Assembly: GCA_030527105.1 (NCBI GenBank)
Contig: JAUNBK010000024.1
Location: 1 to 43,719, forward strand
From: Planctomycetia bacterium
Lineage (GTDB): Bacteria > Planctomycetota > Planctomycetia > Pirellulales > Thermoguttaceae
DNA: 43,719 nt
Direction: 5' to 3'
In this document: positions 19,826-27,808 of the stretch, piece after piece
Position numbering within the stretch: the first letter of the stretch is position 1
Layout of the letters: each line of letters opens with the position of its first letter
Notes under the pieces: generated by a model
The model's database searches: none
What the model saw: only the letters and a program-made list of their open reading frames with translations
What the model was told of the DNA's origin: nothing
Translations under genes and position numbers: made by a program

Positions 19826-19920
19826 TCGCCACATCAATGATAGAACGAAAAAACACGATAAAAACAAGCGCAAAAACTCACCTTTGGATGGGAATTTCGA
19901 CACCGAAATGATTACCACTC

Positions 19921-20020
19921 ATCGTCGTTTAAAATCCCCGTTTTGCGCGACGCTTTGCGAGCCGTGGTGCGTAGCTCCAACGGCGGACGGCACCGGAAAT
20001 TTCAACGAGAAGTATTATAA
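19921..20020 (+). repeat. element A copy 1 (MITE-like palindromic repeat)
   Basis: About 100 bases, with one half near TTTAAAATCCCCGTTTTGCG and the other GGAAATTTCAACGAGAAGTAT then TATAA. Ends are imperfect inverted repeats; the centre contains GAGCCGTGGTGCGTAGCTCC and CGGCGGACGG, which can form a stem. It lies in the 487-base gap between the RpiB-like gene and nikR. Confidence 0.85.
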
Positions 20021-20245
20021 CATCCCCACCCCCTCGTGTCAAGCAAAGAACCAACAAAAAAGAAAAAATTTCTCAAAATTTGGCGATTCTCATGCTGATA
20101 CGGAACTTTTTCCGCTCAAAACTTCCCATTTCACTCCAACTTCTTCTAAAATTTTACTTTTCCCCGACCGATTTCGAATATATACTGGTGCCCAAATTCT
20201 TTTGAGTGCCATAGAACACGACCAGCACAACACAAGGAGTCTCTC

Positions 20246-20662
20246 ATGAGCAGCCCTCTTACGCGTATGTCCATTACGCTCGAAGAAAACGTATTAAGAC
20301 AATTCGACGCGCTCATCAAGCAACAGGGCTTCCCCTCGCGCTCCGAAGCGGTGAAACAACTCATCAAAGCCTCACTCGTCGAGCAAGAGTGGGAGGCTGG
20401 CGAGGTCGTGGCTGGCGTTATCACGTTCGTTTATGACCACCACAAGTCGCGCATCCTGCAAGAACTCACCGCAAAGCAACACGATTTCGGAGCGATTGTT
20501 CTATGCTCGCAACACGTGCATTTGGATCACGACAATTGCATGGAAAACATCATCGTAAAAGGTCCTGTCGACGAGTTGAGAGCCCTTTTTCACGCACTCG
20601 AGGCAATCAAAGGAATCAAGCACAGTTCGCTCTCAATGACGACCGTCGGCTGCCATTTCTAG
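20246..20662 (+). CDS. nikR: nickel-responsive regulator NikR
   Basis: A 138-residue ribbon-helix-helix/ACT regulator. The N-terminus (RMSITLEENVLRQFDAL) is the DNA-binding ribbon-helix-helix; the C-terminal domain has the high-affinity nickel ligands in QHVHLDHDNCMENIIVKG (His, His, His, Cys pattern). NikR represses nickel uptake genes when nickel is plentiful. AAGGAG lies before the ATG. The next genes on the same strand form a FecBCD-type transporter unit with a NikR-like inverted repeat at its promoter, so this is the likely target. Confidence 0.95.
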   Translation: MSSPLTRMSITLEENVLRQFDALIKQQGFPSRSEAVKQLIKASLVEQEWEAGEVVAGVITFVYDHHKSRILQELTAKQHDFGAIVLCSQHVHLDHDNCMENIIVKGPVDELRALFHALEAIKGIKHSSLSMTTVGCHF

Positions 20663-20732
20663 AAAAAAAGCGGTCGCAAAGCATCTCAAAACAGAACATG
20701 TATAAATCCGTCCGAAAAAAGGACGCCTCCCA

Positions 20733-20760
20733 TTGACACACCGCTCCCTCATGGTATAAT
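20733..20760 (+). promoter_or_regulatory. consensus promoter of the DUF1559-transport unit
   Basis: TTGACA (20733-20738) and TATAAT (20755-20760), 16 bases apart, match the consensus exactly at both hexamers. Confidence 0.8.
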
Positions 20761-20787
20761 CGTATTACGATTTTGGGATTTGTAATA
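20758..20787. promoter_or_regulatory. candidate NikR operator
   Basis: TATTAC (20763-20768) and GTAATA (20782-20787) form an inverted repeat with a 13-base spacer; written as TATTA-N15-TAATA it fits the loose TRWYA-N15-TRWYA pattern described for Helicobacter NikR. A second palindrome, AATCGTA-T-TACGATT (20758-20772), overlaps the -10 box. Both cover the expected transcription start, a good place for a repressor. Confidence 0.5.
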
Positions 20788-20822
20788 TCATTGAGAAGAA
20801 TGTATTGTTGGGAGAAATGCCG

Positions 20823-21881
20823 ATGTGTAGGCGGTCGAGGTGCGTGCTTTGTGAGAGACGGGGGTTCACGCTCGTGGAACTTCTCGTCGTCATCGCGATT
20901 ATTGGGATGCTGGTCGGGCTTCTGCTTCCTGCGGTTCAGCGTGCGCGAGAAGCCGCCCGAAGAATGACGTGCGCGAATAATATGCGCCAGTGCGGCATCG
21001 CGATCCTTAACCATGAGAGCCAGCGTCGCGTTTTCCCCGGCATCGGCTCGTCCGAAACTGAGATGTGCGGATTCTCCGTTCAGGCGCGGATTTTGCCGTA
21101 TATGGAGCAGGATAACGTGAATCAACTGATCGACTACTCGCTCCCCCCGATGAGCGGCAGCAAAGGAAATATGCGGCTCAACCCGGCACAGGCGGGCGCT
21201 GCGTCGGTCTGCATTCCCTCGTATCTTTGCCCAAGCGACGGAGAGAATCCTGTTTTCACGGAGTACCAACTCGATGGCAGTGGCGACGGCGCGAGCCTCA
21301 ACGGATGCAACTTCATGGCGGTCGTCGGCTCTGGAACGGGGACGATGTACGACATGCGCTATCCAACCGACGCAATCTTCTATTGCGAGTCGAAAGTCAC
21401 TTTTGGAATGATTTCCGATGGCGCAAGCAATACGCTCATGATGTTGGAATCTCTGCTCGGGAATCATCAAAACACGAGTGAAAATCCGGTCGTCGGTCGT
21501 CAGGTTGGTTCAAGCGGAAGCCTCAAGGGGTCGGGACAGCAAGGTTTTGCGGGTGTTTCAAGCCCCACGGAGTCCCAACTTCGCTCCTATGGCGAGGGTG
21601 CGTCCAGCTATCAGGGGAATCGCGGCTGCTCGTGGATGTTTGGTCGTTCGCTCTTCACGGGAGTGCTCACGCTTCTGCCGCCGAATCCCGCTTTTCCCGA
21701 CAGCACGGGGAGCAGCTCGCAGCAAATGGGGTTCTATTTCGCGAGAAGCGCCCACATCGGCGGCGCGAATGGGATGCTTGCCGATGGTTCGTGTCGATTC
21801 TTCCAAAATGCCATCGACAAAAGCGTCTTTCAAGCGTTGGGAACTCGAAATGGCAAAGAGAACGTCGGAGGAATCGAATGA
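20823..21881 (+). CDS. DUF1559 pseudopilin-like protein
   Basis: A planctomycete DUF1559 protein: type IV pilin-like N-terminus (RRGFTLVELLVVIAIIGMLV) with prepilin peptidase site G/FTLVE, then a pilin-like globular domain, and the C-terminal H-X9-DG motif (HIGGANGMLADG). The frame is open from TTG 20805 and ATG 20817, but GGGAG (20810-20814) is best spaced from ATG 20823, giving 352 residues. Its stop overlaps the next start (ATGA), so it is translationally coupled to the metal transporter genes, which is unusual context for this very large paralogous family. Its role is unknown; an extracellular or envelope pseudopilin is inferred. Confidence 0.88.
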   Translation: MCRRSRCVLCERRGFTLVELLVVIAIIGMLVGLLLPAVQRAREAARRMTCANNMRQCGIAILNHESQRRVFPGIGSSETEMCGFSVQARILPYMEQDNVNQLIDYSLPPMSGSKGNMRLNPAQAGAASVCIPSYLCPSDGENPVFTEYQLDGSGDGASLNGCNFMAVVGSGTGTMYDMRYPTDAIFYCESKVTFGMISDGASNTLMMLESLLGNHQNTSENPVVGRQVGSSGSLKGSGQQGFAGVSSPTESQLRSYGEGASSYQGNRGCSWMFGRSLFTGVLTLLPPNPAFPDSTGSSSQQMGFYFARSAHIGGANGMLADGSCRFFQNAIDKSVFQALGTRNGKENVGGIE

Positions 21882-23011
21882 ACCAACGACCCGAGAAAAA
21901 ATGGTGCGCAAGTCGTTTTCTCCCGATTTTCGCCCTCGTTTGTCTCGCGACCTTCGGCGGCTGCGGCGAGGTGGAACTTCAAAACGAAACGACCCAAAAC
22001 GAAACGGCGCCTGCCGAATCTGCCGAGAAATTCTTGTGCGATAGCGCGGGGTGTTTGCGCCTGGTCGTTTATCTCGGGTGTGCCGACCGCGTGGTGGGGG
22101 TGGAGCAAATCGAAAAGGACGACTCGCAAATGGTTCCGTATCGGATCGCGACACCGCATTTGCGCGATCTTCCGACGACGGGAGAGAGTCACGGTCGACA
22201 AAATGTCGAGGCGATTCTCTCGTTGAAGGAGCGCCCCGCTTGGATTTTGCGCTCGAGAAATACCGGTGCTGGGTTGGATTCCTCGCTTTTGGAGTCTCGA
22301 ACAGGAATTCCTGTCGTGGAGTTTCTCTACGGCGATTTGGGCGAAAATAGACAGACGCTCTACGCTTCGCTTCGCGAGTTGGGTGCGAGGCTCGGCGTGG
22401 AGCAACGCGCGGAGAGCGTGATTGCGTTTGTCGAGGAGAACATTCGCGAAATACAATCCCGCTGCCCCACGCTGCCGCAGGCGCAGCGCCCGAGCGTTTT
22501 TCTCGGCGGGCTTTCCTACCGGGGCGCACATGGCTTCAGCTCCACGTCGGCATCGTATCCTCCTTTTGAGTGGACGAAGGCGAATAATGTGGTTCGGGAC
22601 GAAACCTTGGGAACGCTTCCCGCGCAGCAGATGATGGTCACGCGCGAGCAGATCCTGCTGTGGAACCCGGAGACGATTTTTCTCGATTTAGGCACCGTCG
22701 GCGTTCAGAAAGCGAACGGAATTCAAGAACTTCAGACCGACCCGATTTATCAGCGGTTGGACGCCGTGAAAAATGGTCGTGTGTTCGCTTTGTATCCCAA
22801 CTCGTCGTACCACGAGAATCTCGAGGCGCGACTCGCGAACGCGTGGTTTATTGGAAAGGTGCTTTATCCCGACGCGTTTGAAGACGTGGATGTGGACGCA
22901 AAGGTGCGGGAAATTTTCCAATTTCTCACCGGCTCGCCCGTTTTGGACGACGCGGCAGAAGTGCTGCGGAATCAAGCGTTTCGCCCCATTATTTTGAGGG
23001 GGGAAGGATGA
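21878..23011 (+). CDS. FecB/BtuF-type metal-chelate-binding lipoprotein
   Basis: A 377-residue substrate-binding lipoprotein of an iron-complex/cobalamin-type ABC importer (COG0614 type). A lipobox TFGGC follows a hydrophobic signal, so the protein is anchored by lipid. The core has the GVEQIEKDD and LSLKERPAWIL blocks and a late WNPETIFLDL block typical of the two-lobed fold. GGAGG lies seven bases before the ATG. It overlaps the DUF1559 stop by four bases and its own stop overlaps the permease start. The NikR context favours a nickel chelate, but iron or cobalamin cannot be excluded. Confidence 0.87.
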   Translation: MNQRPEKKWCASRFLPIFALVCLATFGGCGEVELQNETTQNETAPAESAEKFLCDSAGCLRLVVYLGCADRVVGVEQIEKDDSQMVPYRIATPHLRDLPTTGESHGRQNVEAILSLKERPAWILRSRNTGAGLDSSLLESRTGIPVVEFLYGDLGENRQTLYASLRELGARLGVEQRAESVIAFVEENIREIQSRCPTLPQAQRPSVFLGGLSYRGAHGFSSTSASYPPFEWTKANNVVRDETLGTLPAQQMMVTREQILLWNPETIFLDLGTVGVQKANGIQELQTDPIYQRLDAVKNGRVFALYPNSSYHENLEARLANAWFIGKVLYPDAFEDVDVDAKVREIFQFLTGSPVLDDAAEVLRNQAFRPIILRGEG

Positions 23012-23988
23012 ATCGCCGGGTCGTTTGGATTATCGCGGCGGCACTCCTCCTGCCGATCGTCTTTCTCGTCTGCATTTCGCAAGGCGCGATGAGAATTTCG
23101 CTTTGGAATCTCGACGCGACCGGTCGAACGGTGCTTTTTCACTCCCGAATTCCTCAAGCACTCACGGCGATTCTCGCAGGCGCTGGACTTTCCGTGACGG
23201 GCGCAGCCATGCAAGCCGTTTTGCGGAACCCTTTAAGCTCACCGTTCACGCTGGGCGTTTCGAGCGCGGCGGCGTTCGGCGCGGCACTCTCGGTCGTCTG
23301 CGGCGGCACGGCAATTTCCGCCGTTTGGGTGACGTGCGGCGCGTTCGCGAGTGCGCTGTTTGCGGTCGTTTTGATTTTGCTCCTTGCCGCGAAGAGAACC
23401 ATTCGACCCGAGACGATCATTCTCATCGGTGCCGCATTGAGCGCTTTCTACTCGGCAGGAATCATGCTTCTGCAATACGTAGCCGACGAACAGCAACTCG
23501 CCTCCATCGTCTACTGGTCGTTCGGGGACACGCAGCGCGGGTCGTGGCACGTGATCGCGTTTCTCGCGATTTTGGTGCCGATTATTGCGTCTTGGTTTGC
23601 GCGCCAAAGTTGGAAATTCAACGCCCTCTCGCTCGGGGACGAAACCGCACTCGGCTTGGGCGTTCGGACGCGAAAAGTCCGTCTCGTCACGATGATTTTA
23701 GGCTCGCTTCTCACGGCAGTCCTCACAGCGGCGCTCGGAATCATCGGCTTTGTCGGGCTTGTCGTTCCGCACTTAAGCCGCCTTATCGTCGGGGAGGATT
23801 ATCGTTTCGTTTTGCCGGTCTCCTTTTTTGTTGGCGCAATACTCCTTTTGATATCGGACACCGCCGCGCGCATGGTGCTTGCGCCACGCCTTATGCCGGT
23901 TGCGATACTCACGGCATTTATCGGGGCGCCGCTCTTTCTTCTCATGCTCATTCAGCTTGCCAACCGCCGAGGAGGAATCCACGAATGA
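23008..23988 (+). CDS. FecCD-family ABC importer permease
   Basis: A 326-residue polytopic protein with about nine to ten hydrophobic segments. The FecCD signatures are present: SRIPQALTAILAGAGLSVTG near the N-terminus, LRNPLSSPFTLGVSSAAAFG, and the C-terminal GFVGLVVPHLSRLIVGEDYR. It forms the inner-membrane channel for a metal chelate. Start and stop overlap the neighbouring genes by four bases each; GGGGGAAGG precedes the ATG. Confidence 0.93.
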   Translation: MNRRVVWIIAAALLLPIVFLVCISQGAMRISLWNLDATGRTVLFHSRIPQALTAILAGAGLSVTGAAMQAVLRNPLSSPFTLGVSSAAAFGAALSVVCGGTAISAVWVTCGAFASALFAVVLILLLAAKRTIRPETIILIGAALSAFYSAGIMLLQYVADEQQLASIVYWSFGDTQRGSWHVIAFLAILVPIIASWFARQSWKFNALSLGDETALGLGVRTRKVRLVTMILGSLLTAVLTAALGIIGFVGLVVPHLSRLIVGEDYRFVLPVSFFVGAILLLISDTAARMVLAPRLMPVAILTAFIGAPLFLLMLIQLANRRGGIHE

Positions 23989-24794
23989 AGTCGTTTTTCA
24001 CACCGCAGGAGCCAGACTTTTTGGGGAAATCCCCCGCGCTGCGCGTCCGCAATCTCGCATTTCGCTATGGGAAGCGAGAGATTTTGCACGACATCTCGTT
24101 CGACGTTCCGCCCGCGTCCGTTTTTGCGATCCTCGGTCCGAACGGTTCGGGGAAAACAACGCTCCTGCGCTCGTTGAATCAGATTTTAACCCCGACTTCT
24201 GGAGAGGTTTTTCTCGGAGAGCACGACCTTTTGAAGATGCGCCCGGAATGCCGCGCGAAGTTCGTCGCGTACGCGCCCCAACGCACCGCCCTGAGCGGAT
24301 TGAGCGTGTTCGACTCCGTGCTTCTCGGCAGACTCCCCCACCGAACGTTCAACTCGGCGCGGCACGACAATCAAAAAACGTACGAAGTTCTCGAACGATT
24401 GAACCTCGTCGAAAAAGCGACTCAAACGCTCGACACGCTGAGCGGCGGGGAGCTTCAAAAAGTCTCTTTGGCTCGAGTTTTGGCACAGGAGCCTCGATTG
24501 ATTCTGCTTGACGAACCGACGAGCGCTTTGGATTGGCGCAACCGCGCGGAGATTCTCGCACTGCTTCAGGAGATTGCCCGCGAGTATGGGGTGGGGGTCG
24601 TTCTGACCATTCACGACATTAACGACGCAATCCGATACGCGACGCGCCTCCTCCTCCTCAAAGAGGGGAAAATCATCACAGAAACCAAACCGTCCGAATT
24701 GTCGGGAGAAAGCCTCTCCCACGTCTACGGATTGCCGATAACGATTCACGAAATGTACGAAACCCGAGTTGCCGTCGCGCAGCCAAAAACATGA
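23985..24794 (+). CDS. FepC-type ABC importer ATPase
   Basis: A 269-residue ATPase: Walker A GPNGSGKTT, Q-loop YAPQ, signature LSGGELQK, Walker B LILLDEP, and switch HD. It pairs with the FecCD permease. GGAGG precedes the ATG (23985), which overlaps the permease stop. Confidence 0.94.
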   Translation: MKSFFTPQEPDFLGKSPALRVRNLAFRYGKREILHDISFDVPPASVFAILGPNGSGKTTLLRSLNQILTPTSGEVFLGEHDLLKMRPECRAKFVAYAPQRTALSGLSVFDSVLLGRLPHRTFNSARHDNQKTYEVLERLNLVEKATQTLDTLSGGELQKVSLARVLAQEPRLILLDEPTSALDWRNRAEILALLQEIAREYGVGVVLTIHDINDAIRYATRLLLLKEGKIITETKPSELSGESLSHVYGLPITIHEMYETRVAVAQPKT

Positions 24795-24844
24795 GGCGCG
24801 CGGAGGGAACTTTCATTTGAATACGAAAAAAATAGGAGAAAAAA

Positions 24845-25420
24845 ATGACTACACTCACTCCAGAACAGATTCAGGGAACTATTTCGTTCCACGGGCACCA
24901 CTGCCCCGGACTGACGATCGGACTGCGCGCGGCGGAATTCTGCCTGCGGGAGATCGGCTCCGCGAAAGACGAGGACGTCGTCGCGATCGTTGAGAACGAC
25001 ATGTGCGCCGTCGATGCCGTGCAATTTCTCACGGGCTGCACGTTTGGCAAGGGGAATTTCATCTTTCGAGACTATGGAAAAGCGGCGTTTTCCTTCTTCC
25101 GACGCTCGGACGACAAGAGAGTGCGCGTGATTTTGAACCCCAATTTGTGTGCCGATCTGAGGACGCAAATGGAGAATCTTCCGCGCGGGAGCGAAGAAGC
25201 CAAGGCTCTTCGACAGCAGATGATCGATCGACTGATGGAAGCTGATTTGGAGGATGTTTTTCTGGTGAGCGTCCCGGAGGAACCGCTCCCCGCGATGGCT
25301 CGGCTGCATAAAACAATCGCTTGCGACCGTTGTGGCGAGGGGACGATGGAGACGCGCCTGACGCAAGTCGGCACCCGTCGCTTGTGCGTAGAGTGCGCGA
25401 AGAAATCCGCAGACGAGTGA
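24845..25420 (+). CDS. FmdE-family protein with C-terminal zinc ribbon
   Basis: A 191-residue FmdE (FwdE-like) protein. The N-terminal domain has the family motif FHGHHCPG (about 14-21) and a VENDMCAVDAVQFLTGCTFGKGN block; these Cys/His residues probably bind metal. The C-terminus has a CxxC...CxxC ribbon (CDRCG and CVECAK). In methanogens FmdE is linked to formylmethanofuran dehydrogenase, but bacterial homologues often sit with metal-chelate transporters, as here. TAGGAG precedes the ATG by eight bases. It lies 50 bases after the ATPase gene and ends the unit. I infer metal binding or sensing after uptake. Confidence 0.9.
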   Translation: MTTLTPEQIQGTISFHGHHCPGLTIGLRAAEFCLREIGSAKDEDVVAIVENDMCAVDAVQFLTGCTFGKGNFIFRDYGKAAFSFFRRSDDKRVRVILNPNLCADLRTQMENLPRGSEEAKALRQQMIDRLMEADLEDVFLVSVPEEPLPAMARLHKTIACDRCGEGTMETRLTQVGTRRLCVECAKKSADE

Positions 25421-25434
25421 GTATTCCCTCTTTC

Positions 25435-25542
25435 TATACTCTTTCTCCTTTAAAATTCCCGTTTTGCGCGACGCTTTGCGAGCCGTGGTGCGTAGCTCCG
25501 ACGGCGGACGGAACGGGAAATTTCAACGCCAAGTATTCTATA
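25435..25542 (+). repeat. element A copy 2
   Basis: A full copy, from TATACTCTTTCTCC to CCAAGTATTCTATA, in the same orientation as copy 1, with GTTTTGCGCGACGCTTTGCG shared. It lies between the fmdE stop and its terminator, so it would be transcribed in the 3' UTR. Confidence 0.85.
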
Positions 25543-25561
25543 TCTTGTTTTTTTGACAATG

Positions 25562-25593
25562 CGGGGAGTGGGCTTGCTCTCCGTTTTCTTTTT
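25562..25593 (+). terminator. rho-independent terminator of the transport unit
   Basis: CGGGGAG (25562-25568) pairs with CTCTCCG (25577-25583) with one G-T pair, followed by TTTTCTTTTT. Confidence 0.7.
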
Positions 25594-25652
25594 AAATAAA
25601 TATGGGGGGGTGATTTTTAGGATAAATTAGAAAAATTTCTGATTTTTTGGTC

Positions 25653-25681
25653 TTGACTTTTTAAGGTGAAAATTGTATTAT
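25653..25681 (+). promoter_or_regulatory. promoter upstream of the WYL regulator
   Basis: TTGACT (25653-25658) and TATTAT (25676-25681) are 17 bases apart; the ATG is about 164 bases downstream and element A copy 3 lies in the leader. Confidence 0.55.
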
Positions 25682-25724
25682 AGTGCGCCACGCTCGCGGA
25701 GGGTCGTAAAAAGGAAGGGTCTTG

Positions 25725-25808
25725 ATGTTTCGCGTTGAATTTTTTGGTTTTGCGAGCCGTTGGAGCGACGCACGACGGCTCGCGAAACTTCGTGAAAGAC
25801 GGTTTTTA
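25725..25808 (-). repeat. element A copy 3, diverged
   Basis: GCGTTGAATTTTTTGG, GAGCCGTTGGAGC, CGGCTCGCGAAACTTCG and CGGTTTTTAG align with the corresponding parts of copy 4 in the same orientation, with many substitutions. An older copy. Confidence 0.6.
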
Positions 25809-25844
25809 GTGCGATAACCATAGCAAAGTTGGAGAACGAAATTC

Positions 25845-26921
25845 ATGTCGGAATTTGCGAACAGTCAGGGAAACAAAGACTCGCGTGGGGGGGAGAGGCA
25901 GGACAAACCGCTCTCTCACGTGGGGCGGGTTCTCTCGGTCGTCAGTCTCCTTCAACAGGGATGGTACACGCCCTCGGAGCTTCATCAGCTCGTGGCGCCT
26001 GAGAAGCAAGAGAGGACAATCTATCGAGATATCGAAGAAATCCAGCTTTTTTTACGTGAGCCGTTGGTCAAAAATCATAAAGGGGAGTATCATTTTCCAA
26101 AAACATCCTTCCCTTTTTTGCACTCTATTGAAGTGGCTGTTGAAGATGGAGTCTCCCTCCTGCTTTTAGGTCAGGTTGGCTCCGGCGAGCCTGGCTCGAT
26201 ACCATACTTGAATGCAGCGGCACCTTTGATCGAGAGTCTTTCTCGCGAACTGCCTGATGAGATTCAAAAAACAGCGGAGAAGCAGGTCCAAAACGTGCAT
26301 ATCCACATTGCACCCACAGCGCCAGCGCGTAGTCGGGATTTTTTCTTCCAAATTCTCTGGGCGAAGCAAAATTGCACAAAAATTAGAGTTGAATATGGCA
26401 GTATTTTTGAAAACACACCCATATGCACAACGATATATCCATACCATATTCATTTTAATCGTCACGCATGGTACGTCACAGGTCACTCAACATTTCATAA
26501 TGAAGTTCGCACATTTCACCTAGAACGTATCCGAAATTTAAAAATCAACCCCGACGCAACTTTCGTTCCTCCCTTCGGCTGGTCGTACGAAAAATTCCGA
26601 GGAAATGCGTGGAATATGATTCGTGGTGAGGAAGATGTGGAGGTCGAGTTGTTATTTTCAAAGAAAGTCGCAAAAAATGTCAAAGCTGTCTGTTGGCATA
26701 AAACAGAACAAACGCGATTTTATTCAAATGGCACCCTTGCCTACCGCGCCACGGTCTCGGGCATCAAAGAAATCCTCTGGTGGATATTTGGATACGCCGA
26801 CGAGGTCGAAGTGATTCAACCACAATCGCTCCGCGACGAAATGAGACGACGAGTTGGAAATCTCGCCAGGATTTATGGGATTGGTGAAAATCAAAATTCC
26901 ACGTTCGAGAATCCAGACTGA
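25845..26921 (+). CDS. WYL-domain HTH transcriptional regulator
   Basis: A 358-residue regulator with an N-terminal winged helix (about 25-80, with TIYRDIEEIQ, the recognition-helix pattern of DeoR/YafY-type regulators) and a WYL domain (about 165-240, IYPYHIHFNRHAWYV then VRTFHLERI). WYL domains bind nucleic acid or nucleotide-like ligands and often control phage defence or DNA damage genes; no such gene is next to it. The coding DNA from 26050 to 26750 is visibly more AT-rich than neighbouring genes, a hint of transfer. Element A copies 3 and 4 flank it. Confidence 0.85.
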   Translation: MSEFANSQGNKDSRGGERQDKPLSHVGRVLSVVSLLQQGWYTPSELHQLVAPEKQERTIYRDIEEIQLFLREPLVKNHKGEYHFPKTSFPFLHSIEVAVEDGVSLLLLGQVGSGEPGSIPYLNAAAPLIESLSRELPDEIQKTAEKQVQNVHIHIAPTAPARSRDFFFQILWAKQNCTKIRVEYGSIFENTPICTTIYPYHIHFNRHAWYVTGHSTFHNEVRTFHLERIRNLKINPDATFVPPFGWSYEKFRGNAWNMIRGEEDVEVELLFSKKVAKNVKAVCWHKTEQTRFYSNGTLAYRATVSGIKEILWWIFGYADEVEVIQPQSLRDEMRRRVGNLARIYGIGENQNSTFENPD

Positions 26922-26955
26922 CGAGAGTGTGAGCGACATTTGGCGTGGTACCATT

Positions 26956-27063
26956 TTATAATACTTCTCGTTGAAATTTCCGGTGCCGTCCGCCGTTGGA
27001 GCTACGCACCACGGCTCGCAAAGCGTCGCATAAAACGGAAATTTAAAGGAGAACGAGTATAAA
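26956..27063 (-). repeat. element A copy 4
   Basis: A full copy in reverse orientation, from TTATAATACTTCTCGTTG to AAAGGAGAACGAGTATAAA, between the WYL gene and trpF. Its right end is 14 bases from the trpF start, so it forms the trpF leader. Confidence 0.9.
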
Positions 27064-27076
27064 TCGGATTCCTAAA

Positions 27077-27700
27077 ATGAAATATGAAATTAAAATTTGC
27101 GGACTAACGCGCGCGGAAGATGTTCTCCTCGCGGCTCGTGCGGGGGCGTCGTTCGTCGGATTCGTTCATGTCCCGACCTCGCCAAGGTTCGTTTCGAAGG
27201 AACAAATAAAATCGTTGTTCGAAAGTGTTCCAGACTCGATAAAGAAAGTGTGCGTCGTCCAAAATCTTCCTCTGGACGACGCGAAGCAGCTCGTGCGGAC
27301 GCTCCGACCGGACGTGATTCAGCTGCATGGAAGCGAGTCGCCCGATTATGCTCGAGCGCTTGCGGAGGGGTGCCAAACGGTCGTGTGGAAAGCGCTGCAT
27401 CTTCGCTCGTCGGCAGACGTGGCTGCGGCGGCGGATTTTCCTGCGGACCGAATCGTGGCGGACGCAGCCCAGGGCGGCTCGGGGCAAACCTGCGATTGGA
27501 CGCTCGTGCGCGAACTCGCACACAAAAAAGACGTAATGCTTGCCGGGGGGATCAATCCCTCCAACGCTCGCGACGCGCTGCGAGACACGAACGCGCGAGG
27601 GTTGGATATCTGCTCGGGAGTGGAAAGCGCGCCGGGGATAAAATCTATCGAGAAAATCGCTGCGTTTTTCGAGAGTCTTTCTTTTCTCAAAACTGCGTGA
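27077..27700 (+). CDS. trpF: phosphoribosylanthranilate isomerase
   Basis: TrpF converts phosphoribosylanthranilate to CdRP in tryptophan synthesis. The 207-residue TIM barrel has KICGLTRAEDVLLA at the N-terminus (catalytic Cys), FVHVPTSPRFVS, VIQLHGSESPDY (catalytic-loop Asp region near DVIQLHG), and the phosphate loop LAGGINPSNA. Length is normal. No other trp gene is nearby, so it is an orphan. No strong ribosome site lies close to the ATG, and element A occupies the upstream gap. Confidence 0.93.
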   Translation: MKYEIKICGLTRAEDVLLAARAGASFVGFVHVPTSPRFVSKEQIKSLFESVPDSIKKVCVVQNLPLDDAKQLVRTLRPDVIQLHGSESPDYARALAEGCQTVVWKALHLRSSADVAAAADFPADRIVADAAQGGSGQTCDWTLVRELAHKKDVMLAGGINPSNARDALRDTNARGLDICSGVESAPGIKSIEKIAAFFESLSFLKTA

Positions 27701-27727
27701 AAAACGAAATTCCGAAGTTTGACAAAC

Positions 27728-27770
27728 GAAAAACCCGCTGAAGACCCCCAATTTTGGAGCCACCAGCGGG
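27728..27770 (-). terminator. terminator for the Gfo/Idh gene
   Basis: On the minus strand CCCGCTG (27770-27764) pairs with CAGCGGG (27740-27734), with inner CCAA/TTGG pairing, followed by TTTTT. It can also serve as a weak stop for trpF. Confidence 0.75.
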
Positions 27771-27808
27771 CAAACGCGTTATTCAAAAAGCGACTCGGCG
27801 CTTAGAAA

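Noticed and set aside
23025..24794. 589-codon frame running through permease and ATPase
   Set aside because: Only its last 269 codons (from 23985) are the real ATPase gene; the rest is out-of-frame reading of the permease.
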